From Herbiconiux oxytropis (lineage in GTDB: Bacteria > Actinomycetota > Actinomycetes > Actinomycetales > Microbacteriaceae): a stretch of 64,000 bases of DNA. A program made the position numbers and the translations under genes. Each line of letters begins with the position of its first letter. The stretch's first letter is position 1. Below are positions 18,425-26,485 of this stretch, piece after piece. Under the pieces are notes generated by a model that saw nothing but the letters and a program-made list of their open reading frames with translations, was not told the DNA's origin and ran no database searches. The stretch is from NCBI RefSeq assembly GCF_024979315.1, contig NZ_JANLCK010000002.1, positions 248,001 to 312,000 on the forward strand, written 5' to 3'.

Positions 18425-20184
18425 GACCCACAGCAGGGGTGACCTTCGGGGGCCGGTACGAGCTGTCCAATCGCATCGCGATCGGCGGCATGGGCGAGGT
18501 CTGGCAGGCCACGGACCTCGTGATCGGGCGCACCGTCGCCATCAAGATCCTGAAGGACGAGTACCTGGGCGACCCGGGCTTTCTCGAGCGCTTCCGCGCC
18601 GAGGCCCGGCACGCCGCACTCGTCAACCACGAGGGCATCGCGAACGTCTTCGACTACGGCGAGGAGGAGGGCAGCGCCTACCTCGTGATGGAGCTCGTGC
18701 CCGGCGAGGCGCTCTCCACCATCCTCGAGCGCGAGCACGTGCTCTCGACCGACCGCGTGCTCGACATCGTCGCGCAGACCGCGCTCGCCCTGCAGGCGGC
18801 CCACGCCGCGGGCCTCGTGCACCGCGACATCAAGCCGGGCAACCTGCTCATCACGCCCGACGGCCGCGTCAAGATCACCGACTTCGGGATCGCGCGGATC
18901 GCCGACCAGGTGCCGCTCACGGCCACCGGTCAGGTGATGGGCACGGTGCAGTACCTCTCGCCCGAGCAGGCGAGCGGCCACCCCGCCTCCCCCACCACCG
19001 ACATCTACTCGCTCGGCATCGTGGCCTACGAGTGTCTCGCGGGCAAGCGCCCGTTCACGGGTGAGTCGCAGGTCGCCATCGCGATGGCGCAGATCAACGA
19101 GACCCCGCCCGACCTCCCGGTCACGGTGGCGGAGCCCGTGCGCAACCTCGTGCTCTCCTGCATCGCCAAGAAGCCGGAGGACCGCCCGTCGTCGACCGGC
19201 AGCCTCGCGCGCGCCGCCATGGCTCTGCGCCGCGGAGACATCGCCTCGGCGGCCGCCGCCGTTCCGGCCGTGCTCGGCAACGAACCGCTGCCGCCCACCA
19301 CGGCCACCCAGCTCATGCCGGCCCCGGGCTCCACCACCGAGGCCACTCAGCTGCTCTCCACCCCCGCCGCCGCAGCCGCGGCTCCGATCATCCCCACCGG
19401 CTCGCCTGCCACGCAGGTCGACGAGGCCGAGGAGGAGCCCAAGAAGCGCAGCGCCTGGACCTGGCCGCTCATCGTGCTCATCATCATCCTGGGCCTCGTG
19501 CTCGTGGGCACGATCGTGGCCCTCGTGCTGCAGAACACCGGCGGCAGCGCACCCGCCACCTCGACGCCCCCCACACAGACCTCCTCGACACCGACTCCGT
19601 CGGTCACTCCCTCGGTCCCGCCCACCTCGTCGGCCGTGCCGATCTCCGAGGCCGAGCTCCGCGGCAAGTCGTTCGACGAGGCGGCCGCCATCCTCTCGGA
19701 GAAGGGGCTCAGCGCAGCGCGCGTCGTCGGCAACGCGGCCCCATCCGCCGACCAGGTCGACTTCGTCTATCAGGCGACCCCGGTGGGCAATGTGCCGCCA
19801 GGCTCGACCATCTCGCTCACGGTCTACGGCGACGTCATCGTTCCGGATGCGCCCACCGCGGCCCCCACGGGCGGCACGGGCGTGGCCGACGGCGAGGTCG
19901 AGCCCGGTGGAACCTTCGTGGTCAACTGGACCTCGTACAGCTGCCCCTCCGGCACCACCCTCGACACCTACACGCTCGAGGCCACGAACGCCACGGTGAC
20001 CATCGAGCCCGGCACGAGCCCCTCGGCCACCCTCGTGGCGCCGAGCGAGCCCGGTGCGAGCATCGAGATCCGCTACAGCGTCTCGTGCTCGGGTGCGGTC
20101 TCGGGCTTCTCGCCTTCGCTCACCCTGGTCACGTCGGAGGCTCCGGTCCCGAACCCCACCGTGACTCCCGCCGAGCAGGACTGA
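18421..20184 (+). CDS. pknA: Ser/Thr protein kinase PknA-type with PASTA and extra beta ectodomain
   Basis: 587 residues. The kinase domain (about 12-275) has GGMGEVW, K42, HRDIKPGN (D136), DFGIAR (D154) and GTVQYLSPEQ. A ~60-residue Thr/Ala linker leads to a membrane helix (about 345-370). The exterior part has a Thr/Pro linker, one PASTA-like domain (about 405-470) and a ~100-residue Ig/Fn3-like beta domain with a likely disulfide (YSCPSG...SVSCSG). Mycobacterial PknA lacks such an ectodomain. The gene sits between pbpA and pknB and overlaps the former by 4 bp. Assignment as PknA is positional. Confidence 0.93.
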   Translation: MRPTAGVTFGGRYELSNRIAIGGMGEVWQATDLVIGRTVAIKILKDEYLGDPGFLERFRAEARHAALVNHEGIANVFDYGEEEGSAYLVMELVPGEALSTILEREHVLSTDRVLDIVAQTALALQAAHAAGLVHRDIKPGNLLITPDGRVKITDFGIARIADQVPLTATGQVMGTVQYLSPEQASGHPASPTTDIYSLGIVAYECLAGKRPFTGESQVAIAMAQINETPPDLPVTVAEPVRNLVLSCIAKKPEDRPSSTGSLARAAMALRRGDIASAAAAVPAVLGNEPLPPTTATQLMPAPGSTTEATQLLSTPAAAAAAPIIPTGSPATQVDEAEEEPKKRSAWTWPLIVLIIILGLVLVGTIVALVLQNTGGSAPATSTPPTQTSSTPTPSVTPSVPPTSSAVPISEAELRGKSFDEAAAILSEKGLSAARVVGNAAPSADQVDFVYQATPVGNVPPGSTISLTVYGDVIVPDAPTAAPTGGTGVADGEVEPGGTFVVNWTSYSCPSGTTLDTYTLEATNATVTIEPGTSPSATLVAPSEPGASIEIRYSVSCSGAVSGFSPSLTLVTSEAPVPNPTVTPAEQD

Positions 20185-20188
20185 CCGG

Positions 20189-21898
20189 GTGACTGACGAC
20201 AACCGACTCCTCGCCGGAAGGTATCGCCTCGGCGAGCTCATCGGCCGAGGCGGCATGTCCAATGTCTACTCGGGCCGTGACGAGCGGCTCGGCCGCCAGG
20301 TCGCGATCAAGCTGCTCAAGTCGTCGCTCGCGGGAGACCCGATCTTCCGCACCCGTTTCCGCCAGGAGGCGCAGGCGGCCTCGCGCATGGCCCACCCCAC
20401 GATCGTGCGCGTCTTCGACGCGGGCGAGGAGCGGGTGGCCGAAGCGGGCGGCTTCGAGGGCGTCGTGCCTTTCATCGTCATGGAGTTCGTCGAGGGCAAG
20501 CTGCTGAAAGACCTGATCCGCGAGGGTCCCGTCGACTCGGCCGAGGCGATCCGCATCACCGAGGGCATCCTGACCGCCCTCGAGTACTCGCACCGGGCGG
20601 GCGTGGTGCACCGCGACATCAAGCCGGGCAACGTCATGGTCACCCACGGCGGCCAGGTGAAGGTGATGGACTTCGGCATCGCCAGGGCCATCTCCGACTC
20701 CTCGGCCACGGTCGCGCAGACCACCGCGATCCTCGGCACCGCCCAGTACTTCTCGCCCGAGCAGGCGCGCGGCGAATCCGTCGACGCCCGCACCGACCTC
20801 TACTCCACGGGCGTCGTGCTGTTCGAGATGCTCACGGGAGAGCCGCCCTTCAAGGGCGAGACCCCCGTGGCGGTCGCCTACCAGCACGTCAGTGAGATGC
20901 CGGTCGCGCCCTCGAGCATCAATCCGCTCGTCTCGCCCGCCATCGACCAGGTGGTGCTGCACGCCCTCGCGAAGGACAGGTTCGCCCGGTTCCAGAGCGC
21001 TGTGGAGTTCCGCACCGACCTCGAGGTCGCCGGCGCCGGCAAGATCCCCTCGAAGCGCCTGCCGGCCGACGACTTCCAGTCGTCGCTGTTCGGCGCTCCT
21101 CCGAGCCTCGCCCAGGGCAGCGAGTCGGCCCTCACGCAGCTCGCAGGAGACGACGAGTACTCCGTGCGCACGCAGTCCCGCCCGCCCGTGGTGTGGATCT
21201 GGGCGGGCATCGCCTCGGTCGCCGTCATCCTGGTCGCCATCGTGTTCTGGGTGCTCACGCTCCAGCCCTCAGACGAGCTGCCCTCCATGTCGCGCGAGGT
21301 GCCGACGATGACGGGCCAGAGCTTCGATGCCGCAGATGCGACGCTGCAGCAGCTCGATCTCGTGACGGCCCGCTTCGACGAGTACCACGACACCATCCCC
21401 GAGGGCCAGGTGATCGACACCGACCCGCCCGCCGGCACCATCGTGAGCCCCGAGACGGTGATCGAGGTGCGCGTCTCCCTCGGGCGGCAGAGCGTGGCGG
21501 TGCCCGATCTCACCGGCCAGAACGTGGAGCAGGCCTCGGCCGCCCTCACGGGCGCGGGCTTCGTGGTGGGGCAGACGATCGTGGAGAACTCCCCCGACGT
21601 CTCGGCCGGCATCGTGCTCCGCACCGATCCTGCGAGTGCGACGCCCGCCTTCAATGGCGACACGATCGACCTGGTCGTCTCCAGCGGCATGGTGTCGGTT
21701 CCGGATGTCGCGGGTCAGCCCATCGACATCGCCGCCGAGACGCTCACCGCGCAGGCGAAGCTGCAGGTGCGGGTCGAGCAGGATCCGGGCTGCCCCGCGC
21801 AGCCCGCGAGCCCGGTCTCGTCGCAGTCGATCGCCGAGGGCGATGCCATGCAGGGCTCGGAGATCGTCATCCGCTACTGCACCGGTCCCGCCGCCTGA
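20189..21898 (+). CDS. pknB: Ser/Thr protein kinase PknB with three PASTA domains
   Basis: 569 residues from GTG 20189. The kinase domain (about 10-275) has GRGGMSNVY, K41, HRDIKPGN (D143) and DFGIAR. The juxtamembrane region leads to a membrane helix (about 335-355), then three PASTA domains (about 370-432, 433-500, 501-569), which bind muropeptides or lipid II at the growth zone. The last PASTA contains two Cys that could pair. Mycobacterial PknB has four PASTA domains, so three is one fewer. It is the last gene of the operon. Confidence 0.96.
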   Translation: MTDDNRLLAGRYRLGELIGRGGMSNVYSGRDERLGRQVAIKLLKSSLAGDPIFRTRFRQEAQAASRMAHPTIVRVFDAGEERVAEAGGFEGVVPFIVMEFVEGKLLKDLIREGPVDSAEAIRITEGILTALEYSHRAGVVHRDIKPGNVMVTHGGQVKVMDFGIARAISDSSATVAQTTAILGTAQYFSPEQARGESVDARTDLYSTGVVLFEMLTGEPPFKGETPVAVAYQHVSEMPVAPSSINPLVSPAIDQVVLHALAKDRFARFQSAVEFRTDLEVAGAGKIPSKRLPADDFQSSLFGAPPSLAQGSESALTQLAGDDEYSVRTQSRPPVVWIWAGIASVAVILVAIVFWVLTLQPSDELPSMSREVPTMTGQSFDAADATLQQLDLVTARFDEYHDTIPEGQVIDTDPPAGTIVSPETVIEVRVSLGRQSVAVPDLTGQNVEQASAALTGAGFVVGQTIVENSPDVSAGIVLRTDPASATPAFNGDTIDLVVSSGMVSVPDVAGQPIDIAAETLTAQAKLQVRVEQDPGCPAQPASPVSSQSIAEGDAMQGSEIVIRYCTGPAA

Positions 21899-21945
21899 CG
21901 AGGGGCCGAGGCCGCTTCCGCCGGTGAGCGGGCGGCCACGCCTGG

Positions 21946-22584
21946 TCAGACCGCGCGCAGCAGGGGGTTGAGGTGCGCCGCCCTCGCGGGGGCGTCGTCG
22001 AGACCGGCCACGGCGAGCCAGTTGCCGAGCATCGCGTAGCCGCCTTCGGTCAGCACCGACTCGGGGTGGAACTGCACGCCGAAGACGGGGGCGCTCACGT
22101 GCCGGAGGCCCATGATGACGCCGCCCTCGGTGCGCGAGGTCACCACGAGAGAGTCGGGCACCGTGCCGTCGACCACGGCGAGCGAGTGGTAGCGGGTAGC
22201 GGTGAAGCCGTCGGCCACACCGTCGTAGAACGCACTGCCGTCGTGGCGGATGACCGAGGTCTTGCCGTGCATGAGCTCGTCGGCGTGGGTGACGGTGGCC
22301 CCGAGGGCCTCTGCGATCGCCTGGTGGCCGAGGCACACGCCGAGCAGCGGGGTGCCCGACTCGAGCGCTGCGAGCACGACCGGGATCGAGACCCCCGCCT
22401 CCGAGGGCTTGCCCGGGCCGGGAGAGACGAGCACGGCGTCGTAGCCGCTGATCGTCGACGCCGCGTCGGCCGCATCGAAGGAGTCGTTCCGCACCACCTC
22501 GGTCTCGGCACCGAGCTGCTGGAGGTAGCCGTTCAGCGTGTAGACGAAGCTGTCGTAGTTGTCGACGACGAGAACCCTCGTCAT
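21946..22584 (-). CDS. trpG: Glutamine amidotransferase TrpG/PabA
   Basis: 212 residues. Class I amidotransferase: N-terminal VLVVDNYDSFVYTL, oxyanion motif SPGPGKPSEAG, nucleophile C84 in GVCLGHQ, and H173/E175 in QFHPES. It supplies ammonia for anthranilate or p-aminobenzoate synthase; near the origin of actinobacteria this gene is often the only PabA/TrpG-like copy and may serve both. No large subunit (TrpE/PabB) is in the window. Its ATG overlaps the stop of the upstream 53-codon gene (ATGA). Confidence 0.93.
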   Translation of the reverse strand: MTRVLVVDNYDSFVYTLNGYLQQLGAETEVVRNDSFDAADAASTISGYDAVLVSPGPGKPSEAGVSIPVVLAALESGTPLLGVCLGHQAIAEALGATVTHADELMHGKTSVIRHDGSAFYDGVADGFTATRYHSLAVVDGTVPDSLVVTSRTEGGVIMGLRHVSAPVFGVQFHPESVLTEGGYAMLGNWLAVAGLDDAPARAAHLNPLLRAV

Positions 22585-22742
22585 TGCTCGACCGTCACGT
22601 CCTGCGCCGGCGTGGTGAGGTCGTCGATCCAGGGGAAGACCCAGGTGGCGAGTGCGAACAGCACCGCCGCCAGGAGCACGACGACGATCAGGATGCGCAC
22701 CCAGATCGGTCCGGGCAGGATGCGCCACAAGGCTGCGTACAT
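22581..22742 (-). CDS. 53-residue single-pass membrane protein
   Basis: Small gene read directly between the sortase and trpG. It starts at ATG 22742, three bases after the sortase stop, and ends in TGA overlapping the trpG ATG. The product begins MYAALWRILPGPIWVRIL, continues with one hydrophobic helix (LIVVVLLAAVLFALATW) and ends in an acidic tail (DDLTTPAQDVTVEQ). Tight coupling on both sides supports it as real. Function unknown; a partner or regulator of the sortase is only a guess from position. Confidence 0.75.
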   Translation of the reverse strand: MYAALWRILPGPIWVRILIVVVLLAAVLFALATWVFPWIDDLTTPAQDVTVEQ

Positions 22743-22745
22743 CGG

Positions 22746-23651
22746 TCAGGCTCCCACGATCGCGGCGATCTCGGCGGGCGCGCCGACCGATCGCGGTGTC
22801 CAGTCTGTCAGCACTCCGTAGGCGATGATGCGCTCGGAGGCGATGTAGAGGGGGTTGCAGCTCGTGAGCGTGATCAGGCGGTCGACCGGCGTCGCATCCG
22901 GAACCTGAGGCACGGGGTCGATCACGCCGACACCGAAGGGCGTGACGTACTCCGAGCTCCGGTAGGTGTAGGTGTACCAGCCGTCCTGCGTCTCGATGTA
23001 GACCTTGTCGCCGAGCTGCAGCTCATTGATCTTGAGGAACGGGCTGCCCCAGCCGTCGCGGTGGGCGGCGATCGCGAAGTTGCCCACCTCGCCGGGCATC
23101 TGCGAGTTCGAGTAGTGCCCGGCGCCGCCGTTGTTGAGCACGGCGCGCGGGTCGACACCCTCGGCGATGGTCTTCTTGAAGTCGGCACCGAAGCGCGGCA
23201 CGTACATCACGGCGAAGCTCTCGGTGTTCTCGACGGCACCCATCACGGGCGGCTCGCCGTACGGCCAGGACGGTGCCAAAGCGGCCGGGTCGGTCGGAGT
23301 CACAGACGGCACCGGCGTGGCCGACGGCGCACTCGTGGCCCAGCCCGCGGCGAGGTCGTTCGCATCCGAAGCCTGCTGGTTGTTGAGCATGATGCCGTTG
23401 AGCGAGAACTGCCAGCCGAGGAACAGCAGCACGAGCACACCCGCCGTGATGAGCAATTCGCCGAACACGCCGACCACGCGCGACCCGATGCTGCGCTTCT
23501 TGCGACGGGGCCGGCGCAGGTCGGCGTCACCGGCAGGCTCCGCTTCGGCCTGGGCGCGACGGGCAGCCTTCCGCGACGGAACCGGCTCAGCGGCATCGCC
23601 GTCGTCGGCCCTCAAGGCCGCGAAGGGGTCATCGTCCTGCTGCTCGGTCAT
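22746..23651 (-). CDS. Class E sortase
   Basis: 301 residues. A charged N-terminus (~60 residues with RRPRRKKR), one membrane helix (about 62-84), a Pro/Ser linker and the sortase domain. Catalytic residues are H197 (AAHRDG), C265 (TLTSCNP) and R274 (ASERIIAYG). Class E sortases transpeptidate LAXTG proteins onto peptidoglycan in actinobacteria; an LANTG protein is encoded at 7126-8265. It lies upstream of a 53-residue membrane protein and trpG, and is divergent from crgA. Confidence 0.95.
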   Translation of the reverse strand: MTEQQDDDPFAALRADDGDAAEPVPSRKAARRAQAEAEPAGDADLRRPRRKKRSIGSRVVGVFGELLITAGVLVLLFLGWQFSLNGIMLNNQQASDANDLAAGWATSAPSATPVPSVTPTDPAALAPSWPYGEPPVMGAVENTESFAVMYVPRFGADFKKTIAEGVDPRAVLNNGGAGHYSNSQMPGEVGNFAIAAHRDGWGSPFLKINELQLGDKVYIETQDGWYTYTYRSSEYVTPFGVGVIDPVPQVPDATPVDRLITLTSCNPLYIASERIIAYGVLTDWTPRSVGAPAEIAAIVGA

Positions 23652-23657
23652 GGGTCA

Positions 23658-23663
23658 ATCCTA
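23658..23663 (-). promoter_or_regulatory. Leaderless -10 hexamer of the sortase gene
   Basis: TAGGAT on the minus strand, 6 nt (TGACCC) before the ATG at 23651. Confidence 0.55.
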
Positions 23664-23700
23664 GAATGCCCTGGCTGGGGAGCCGCCCCGAGTTACGGCC

Positions 23701-23731
23701 TGTGGAGAACCTGTGGACAACCGGTGGAGAA
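23701..23731. promoter_or_regulatory. Three DnaA-box-like motifs phased at 11 bp, upstream of crgA
   Basis: TGTGGAGAA (23701), TGTGGACAA (23712) and GGTGGAGAA (23723) recur every 11 bp between the divergent sortase and crgA promoters. TGTGGACAA is the complement of TTGTCCACA, a form favoured by Streptomyces DnaA; the other two are weaker matches. DnaA binding is inferred. Confidence 0.5.
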
Positions 23732-23749
23732 CCCGTCGGCAAAGCCCGT

Positions 23750-23755
23750 TAGAAT
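23750..23755 (+). promoter_or_regulatory. Leaderless -10 hexamer of crgA
   Basis: TAGAAT, then CGTCGGC (7 nt), then ATG at 23763. Confidence 0.6.
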
Positions 23756-23762
23756 CGTCGGC

Positions 23763-24032
23763 ATGGCTCGAGACAAAGATACTTCGACGGACGTCGCCCG
23801 CCGCACACGAGAGGTTCAGCGCTCGAACCGCGACGACTCGTCGTCGAACAACCCGAACCCGGTCTGGTTCAAGCCCGTCATGTTCGGGTTCATGCTCGTC
23901 GGCCTGCTCTGGATCATCGTCTTCTACGTCAGCCAGGGCCAGTTCCCCATCCCGGACCTGCAGAGCTGGAACATCCTGATCGGGTTCGGCATCGCCTTCA
24001 TCGGCTTCATCATGACGACCCGCTGGCGCTAA
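23763..24032 (+). CDS. crgA: Cell division protein CrgA
   Basis: 89 residues. A hydrophilic N-terminus (SNRDDSSSNNPNPVWFKP) precedes two membrane helices (VMFGFMLVGLLWIIVFYVS and WNILIGFGIAFIGFIMTT), ending TTRWR as in the CrgA family. CrgA recruits or regulates FtsZ, FtsQ, FtsI and PBPs at the septum in mycobacteria and Streptomyces, and lies beside the pkn cluster as it does here. DnaA-box-like motifs flank the gene on both sides. Confidence 0.95.
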   Translation: MARDKDTSTDVARRTREVQRSNRDDSSSNNPNPVWFKPVMFGFMLVGLLWIIVFYVSQGQFPIPDLQSWNILIGFGIAFIGFIMTTRWR

Positions 24033-24056
24033 TTACACGGCTGTAATTATCCCCAA

Positions 24057-24107
24057 TGTGGAAACATCTGTGGATAAGTCCACAGTTGTGGACAAGCCTG
24101 TGGAGAA
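24057..24107. promoter_or_regulatory. DnaA-box cluster between convergent crgA and rhomboid genes
   Basis: Within 51 bp: TGTGGAAAC (24057), perfect TGTGGATAA (24069-24077), an inverted copy AAGTCCACA (24076-24084), TGTGGACAA (24087-24095) and TGTGGAGAA (24099-24107). An AATTACA/TGTAATT inverted repeat (24031-24048) lies beside it. The genes on either side converge, so no promoter is expected here. A DnaA-titrating or secondary initiator-binding site is inferred. Confidence 0.55.
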
Positions 24108-24122
24108 CTAGCCGGCGGGCCC

Positions 24123-24992
24123 TCAGAGCGCAGCGGGGATGAGCACGGCACCGGCCGTCGTGATGGCCACGAGCCCCGTCGCCACGGCCCCCACCAGCAC
24201 GATCTGCAACCTCTTCTGCCGGACGCGGCGAGTGCGCACGTAGACGAGCGCCACCAGCGCGCCGGCGATGAGTCCGCCGACGTGTGCCTGCCACGAGATC
24301 CCCGGCACGATGAACCCGTACGCCAGGTTGATGGCCACGAGGATCAGAAGCTGCACGCTGCTGCCGCCGAGGTGACGGTTGATCACGAAGAACGCGCCCA
24401 TGAGGCCGAAGATGGCCCCGGATGCCCCCACCACGGCCTGGTTCGGGGCATCCAGCAGCAGCACGGCCACGGATCCGCCGAATCCGGAGATGAGGTAGAG
24501 CGCGATGTAGCGCCAGCGCCCGAGCCCTCGCTCGAGCGCACTGCCGAAGATGAACAGCGTGTACATGTTCAGCAGCACGTGGAAGATCCCGCCGTGCACG
24601 AACGCCGCGGTGATCATGCGCCAGGGCTCGAACGGCACGCCGGGGATCGGCATGACGTAGAGCGGCGCGAACTGGAGCGCCGATGTCACGGTGCCCCCGA
24701 TGACGGGAAGCGACTGCAGGGCGAAGACCACGAGGCAGAGCGCGATGATGGCGTAGGTGACGACGGGCGCCTCCGACCCCGTCAGGTTGCGGAGGAACGC
24801 CGGTCGCCCGCGGTTGACCTTCGGGGCCTCACGCCGGTCGCGGGCCGCGCACTCGACGCAGTGCACGCCCACGGCGGCCTGCACCGAGCACTCCGGGCAC
24901 ACCGTCCGGCCGCAGCGCTGGCACAGGATGTAGCTCTGGCGCTCCGGATGGCGGTAGCAGAAGTTGTCCCGGGAATCCGGAGCGGTGGTCAT
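24123..24992 (-). CDS. Rhomboid-family intramembrane serine protease with N-terminal zinc ribbon
   Basis: 289 residues. Residues ~10-50 hold C12, H15, C24, C27, C32, C35, H44, C45 and C48 in a B-box-like pattern (CYRHPE...CQRCGRTVCPEC...HCVEC). The rhomboid domain (about 75-265, six or more helices) carries FHVLLNMYTL (H138, N142), catalytic S191 in GASGAIFG and H237 in WQAHVGG. Rhomboids cut transmembrane substrates within the bilayer. The cytosolic zinc module may recruit substrates or partners. Convergent with crgA. Confidence 0.92.
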   Translation of the reverse strand: MTTAPDSRDNFCYRHPERQSYILCQRCGRTVCPECSVQAAVGVHCVECAARDRREAPKVNRGRPAFLRNLTGSEAPVVTYAIIALCLVVFALQSLPVIGGTVTSALQFAPLYVMPIPGVPFEPWRMITAAFVHGGIFHVLLNMYTLFIFGSALERGLGRWRYIALYLISGFGGSVAVLLLDAPNQAVVGASGAIFGLMGAFFVINRHLGGSSVQLLILVAINLAYGFIVPGISWQAHVGGLIAGALVALVYVRTRRVRQKRLQIVLVGAVATGLVAITTAGAVLIPAAL

Positions 24993-25024
24993 CGGCTGCT
25001 CGGCGAGAGGTCAGGCGGAGGGGG

Positions 25025-25564
25025 TCAGACCGCCTCGATGGTGACGCTCTCGAGGACGACCTCATCCAGCGGACGGTCGTAGGCGTCGGTAGCGAGACCG
25101 GCGAGCTTGTCGACGATGCGCTTGGAGGCGTCGTCGGCCACGGCGCCGAAGATGGTGTGCTTGCCCTGGAGCCACGTGGTGGGGCCCACGGTGATGAAGA
25201 ACTGCGAGCCGTTGGTGCCCTTGCCGCCCTGCACGCCGGCATTCGCCATGGCGAGGATGTAGGGCTCGGTGAAGTCGAGCTCGGGGTTGATCTCGTCGTC
25301 GAACTTGAAGCCAGGGCCGCCGGTGCCGTTGCCGAGCGGGTCGCCGCCCTGGATCATGAAGCCGGGGATGATGCGGTGGAACACACTGCCGTCGTAGAGG
25401 GGAGCCGACGTCGACTGGCCGTTCTTCGGGTCGGTCCACTCGAGCTCACCCGTGGCGAGGCCGACGAAGTTCTTGACGGTCTTCGGAGCGTGGTGACCGT
25501 AGAGGTTCACCACGATCGGGCCGTGGTTGGTGGTGAGAGTGGCGACGTGGGTGTGTACGGGCAT
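25025..25564 (-). CDS. ppiB: Cyclophilin-type peptidyl-prolyl cis-trans isomerase
   Basis: 179 residues, the single-domain cyclophilin length, with no signal peptide, so cytosolic. Conserved blocks are FHRIIPGFMIQGGDP (catalytic Arg), MANAGVQGGKGTNGSQFFIT and TWLQGKHTIFG. It accelerates proline isomerization during folding. Start at ATG 25564, with a near-consensus hexamer CAGAAT 6 nt upstream. This gene is near the origin in most actinobacteria. Confidence 0.95.
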   Translation of the reverse strand: MPVHTHVATLTTNHGPIVVNLYGHHAPKTVKNFVGLATGELEWTDPKNGQSTSAPLYDGSVFHRIIPGFMIQGGDPLGNGTGGPGFKFDDEINPELDFTEPYILAMANAGVQGGKGTNGSQFFITVGPTTWLQGKHTIFGAVADDASKRIVDKLAGLATDAYDRPLDEVVLESVTIEAV

Positions 25565-25706
25565 GGGTCGATTCTGTCACACCGTGCATGCGCTTCCAGT
25601 GAAGCTCCAGCGTATGTGGAGTGGATGGTCAGTGCCGTGGCCTACTGCACCGCCGCTATGCGTGCCAAGATGAGATCGTCCGTGCTCTCGCCGATGGAGG
25701 TTTCCC

Positions 25707-26258
25707 ATGAGTCTTACCCGTAAGCGTCGCAAAGCGCTGAAGCGTCTGAAGGGAAACGCTGAAGACCTGTGGGTCGATCAGCATGATGTCCTCGACCGTG
25801 CAAACGCGATCCTGCGTGAGGCCGCCAAGCAGGCGAGCTTCCTCACCGACGAGGAGGTCAAGCCCCGCGTCAAGTCCGCCGTGGGTGCCGTGGCCCCGAC
25901 GGTGAGCCGCAAGGTCGCCGAGGTGAAGGTGGCCGGCGAGACCGTGAAGCGCCAGTTCGCCTCCGACGTGCTGCCGGCCCTCGCCGGCACCATCGGCTCC
26001 GCTGCTGCCGTGCTGCAGTCCAAGAACAACCCCGAGCTGCTGAAGCAGGCGGGCAAGAAGGCCGGCAAGGCCGCCAAGGCTCTGCAGAAGCAGACCCCGC
26101 GTTCGGCGGGCTCCACCGTGGGCCTCGTCTTCGTGGTGAGCCTCGGTGTGGTCACCGCCGTGGGAGTCGGGTACGCCCTGTGGCAGACCCTGCGCGCCGA
26201 CGACGAGCTGTGGATCGCCGACGAAGACCCCGAGCCCGAGACCAATCCCGAGAGCTGA
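25707..26258 (+). CDS. Small basic membrane protein of unknown function
   Basis: 183 residues with a good Shine-Dalgarno (GGAGG) 6 bases before ATG 25707. The N-terminal ~45 residues are highly basic (LTRKRRKALKRLKG) and helical. A Lys/Ala-rich helix (KKAGKAAKALQK) precedes one membrane helix (about 142-162) and an acidic tail (DEDPEPETNPES). No enzyme motif is recognized. It stands alone, divergent from ppiB and followed by a strong terminator. Confidence 0.75.
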   Translation: MSLTRKRRKALKRLKGNAEDLWVDQHDVLDRANAILREAAKQASFLTDEEVKPRVKSAVGAVAPTVSRKVAEVKVAGETVKRQFASDVLPALAGTIGSAAAVLQSKNNPELLKQAGKKAGKAAKALQKQTPRSAGSTVGLVFVVSLGVVTAVGVGYALWQTLRADDELWIADEDPEPETNPES

Positions 26259-26273
26259 TCTCGCCGCTCACGG

Positions 26274-26308
26274 AGAAGGCCCCGCACCTATCAGGTGCGG
26301 GGCCTTCT
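26274..26308 (+). terminator. Strong intrinsic terminator
   Basis: A 16-bp perfect stem (AGAAGGCCCCGCACCT with its complement) around a 3-nt loop, 16 bp after the stop at 26258. No long T run follows, but TTCTCTCT is present. Confidence 0.85.
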
Positions 26309-26331
26309 CTCTGATCCCAGCCATTCATGAC

Positions 26332-26359
26332 GTCGTGGATGCGTGTACGCATCCACGAC
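26332..26359 (-). terminator. Hairpin downstream of tRNA-Ala (terminator or 3' processing element)
   Basis: GTCGTGGATGCGT and its exact complement are separated by 2 nt, with outer TCATG/CATGA pairing as an extension. It is 11 bp beyond the 3' end of tRNA-Ala on the minus strand, where the gyrA-side transcript would end. Confidence 0.6.
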
Positions 26360-26369
26360 CATGAACACG

Positions 26370-26442
26370 TGGAGCCTGGGAGAATCGAACTCCCGACATC
26401 CTGCTTGCAAAGCAGGCGCTCTACCAACTGAGCTAAGGCCCC
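26370..26442 (-). tRNA. tRNA-Ala (anticodon TGC)
   Basis: 73 nt. Acceptor GGGGCCT/AGGCTCC with one G-T pair, D arm AGCTCAGTTGGTAGAGC, anticodon stem CCTGC/GCAGG with loop TTTGCAA, and T arm with GTTCGATTC. CCA is not encoded. It follows tRNA-Ile as in the ileT-alaT pair near gyrA of mycobacteria. Confidence 0.97.
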
Positions 26443-26485
26443 CCATGGGGCCGGAGCCCTTGGGAGATTTCTTGTGGATCTCTCG

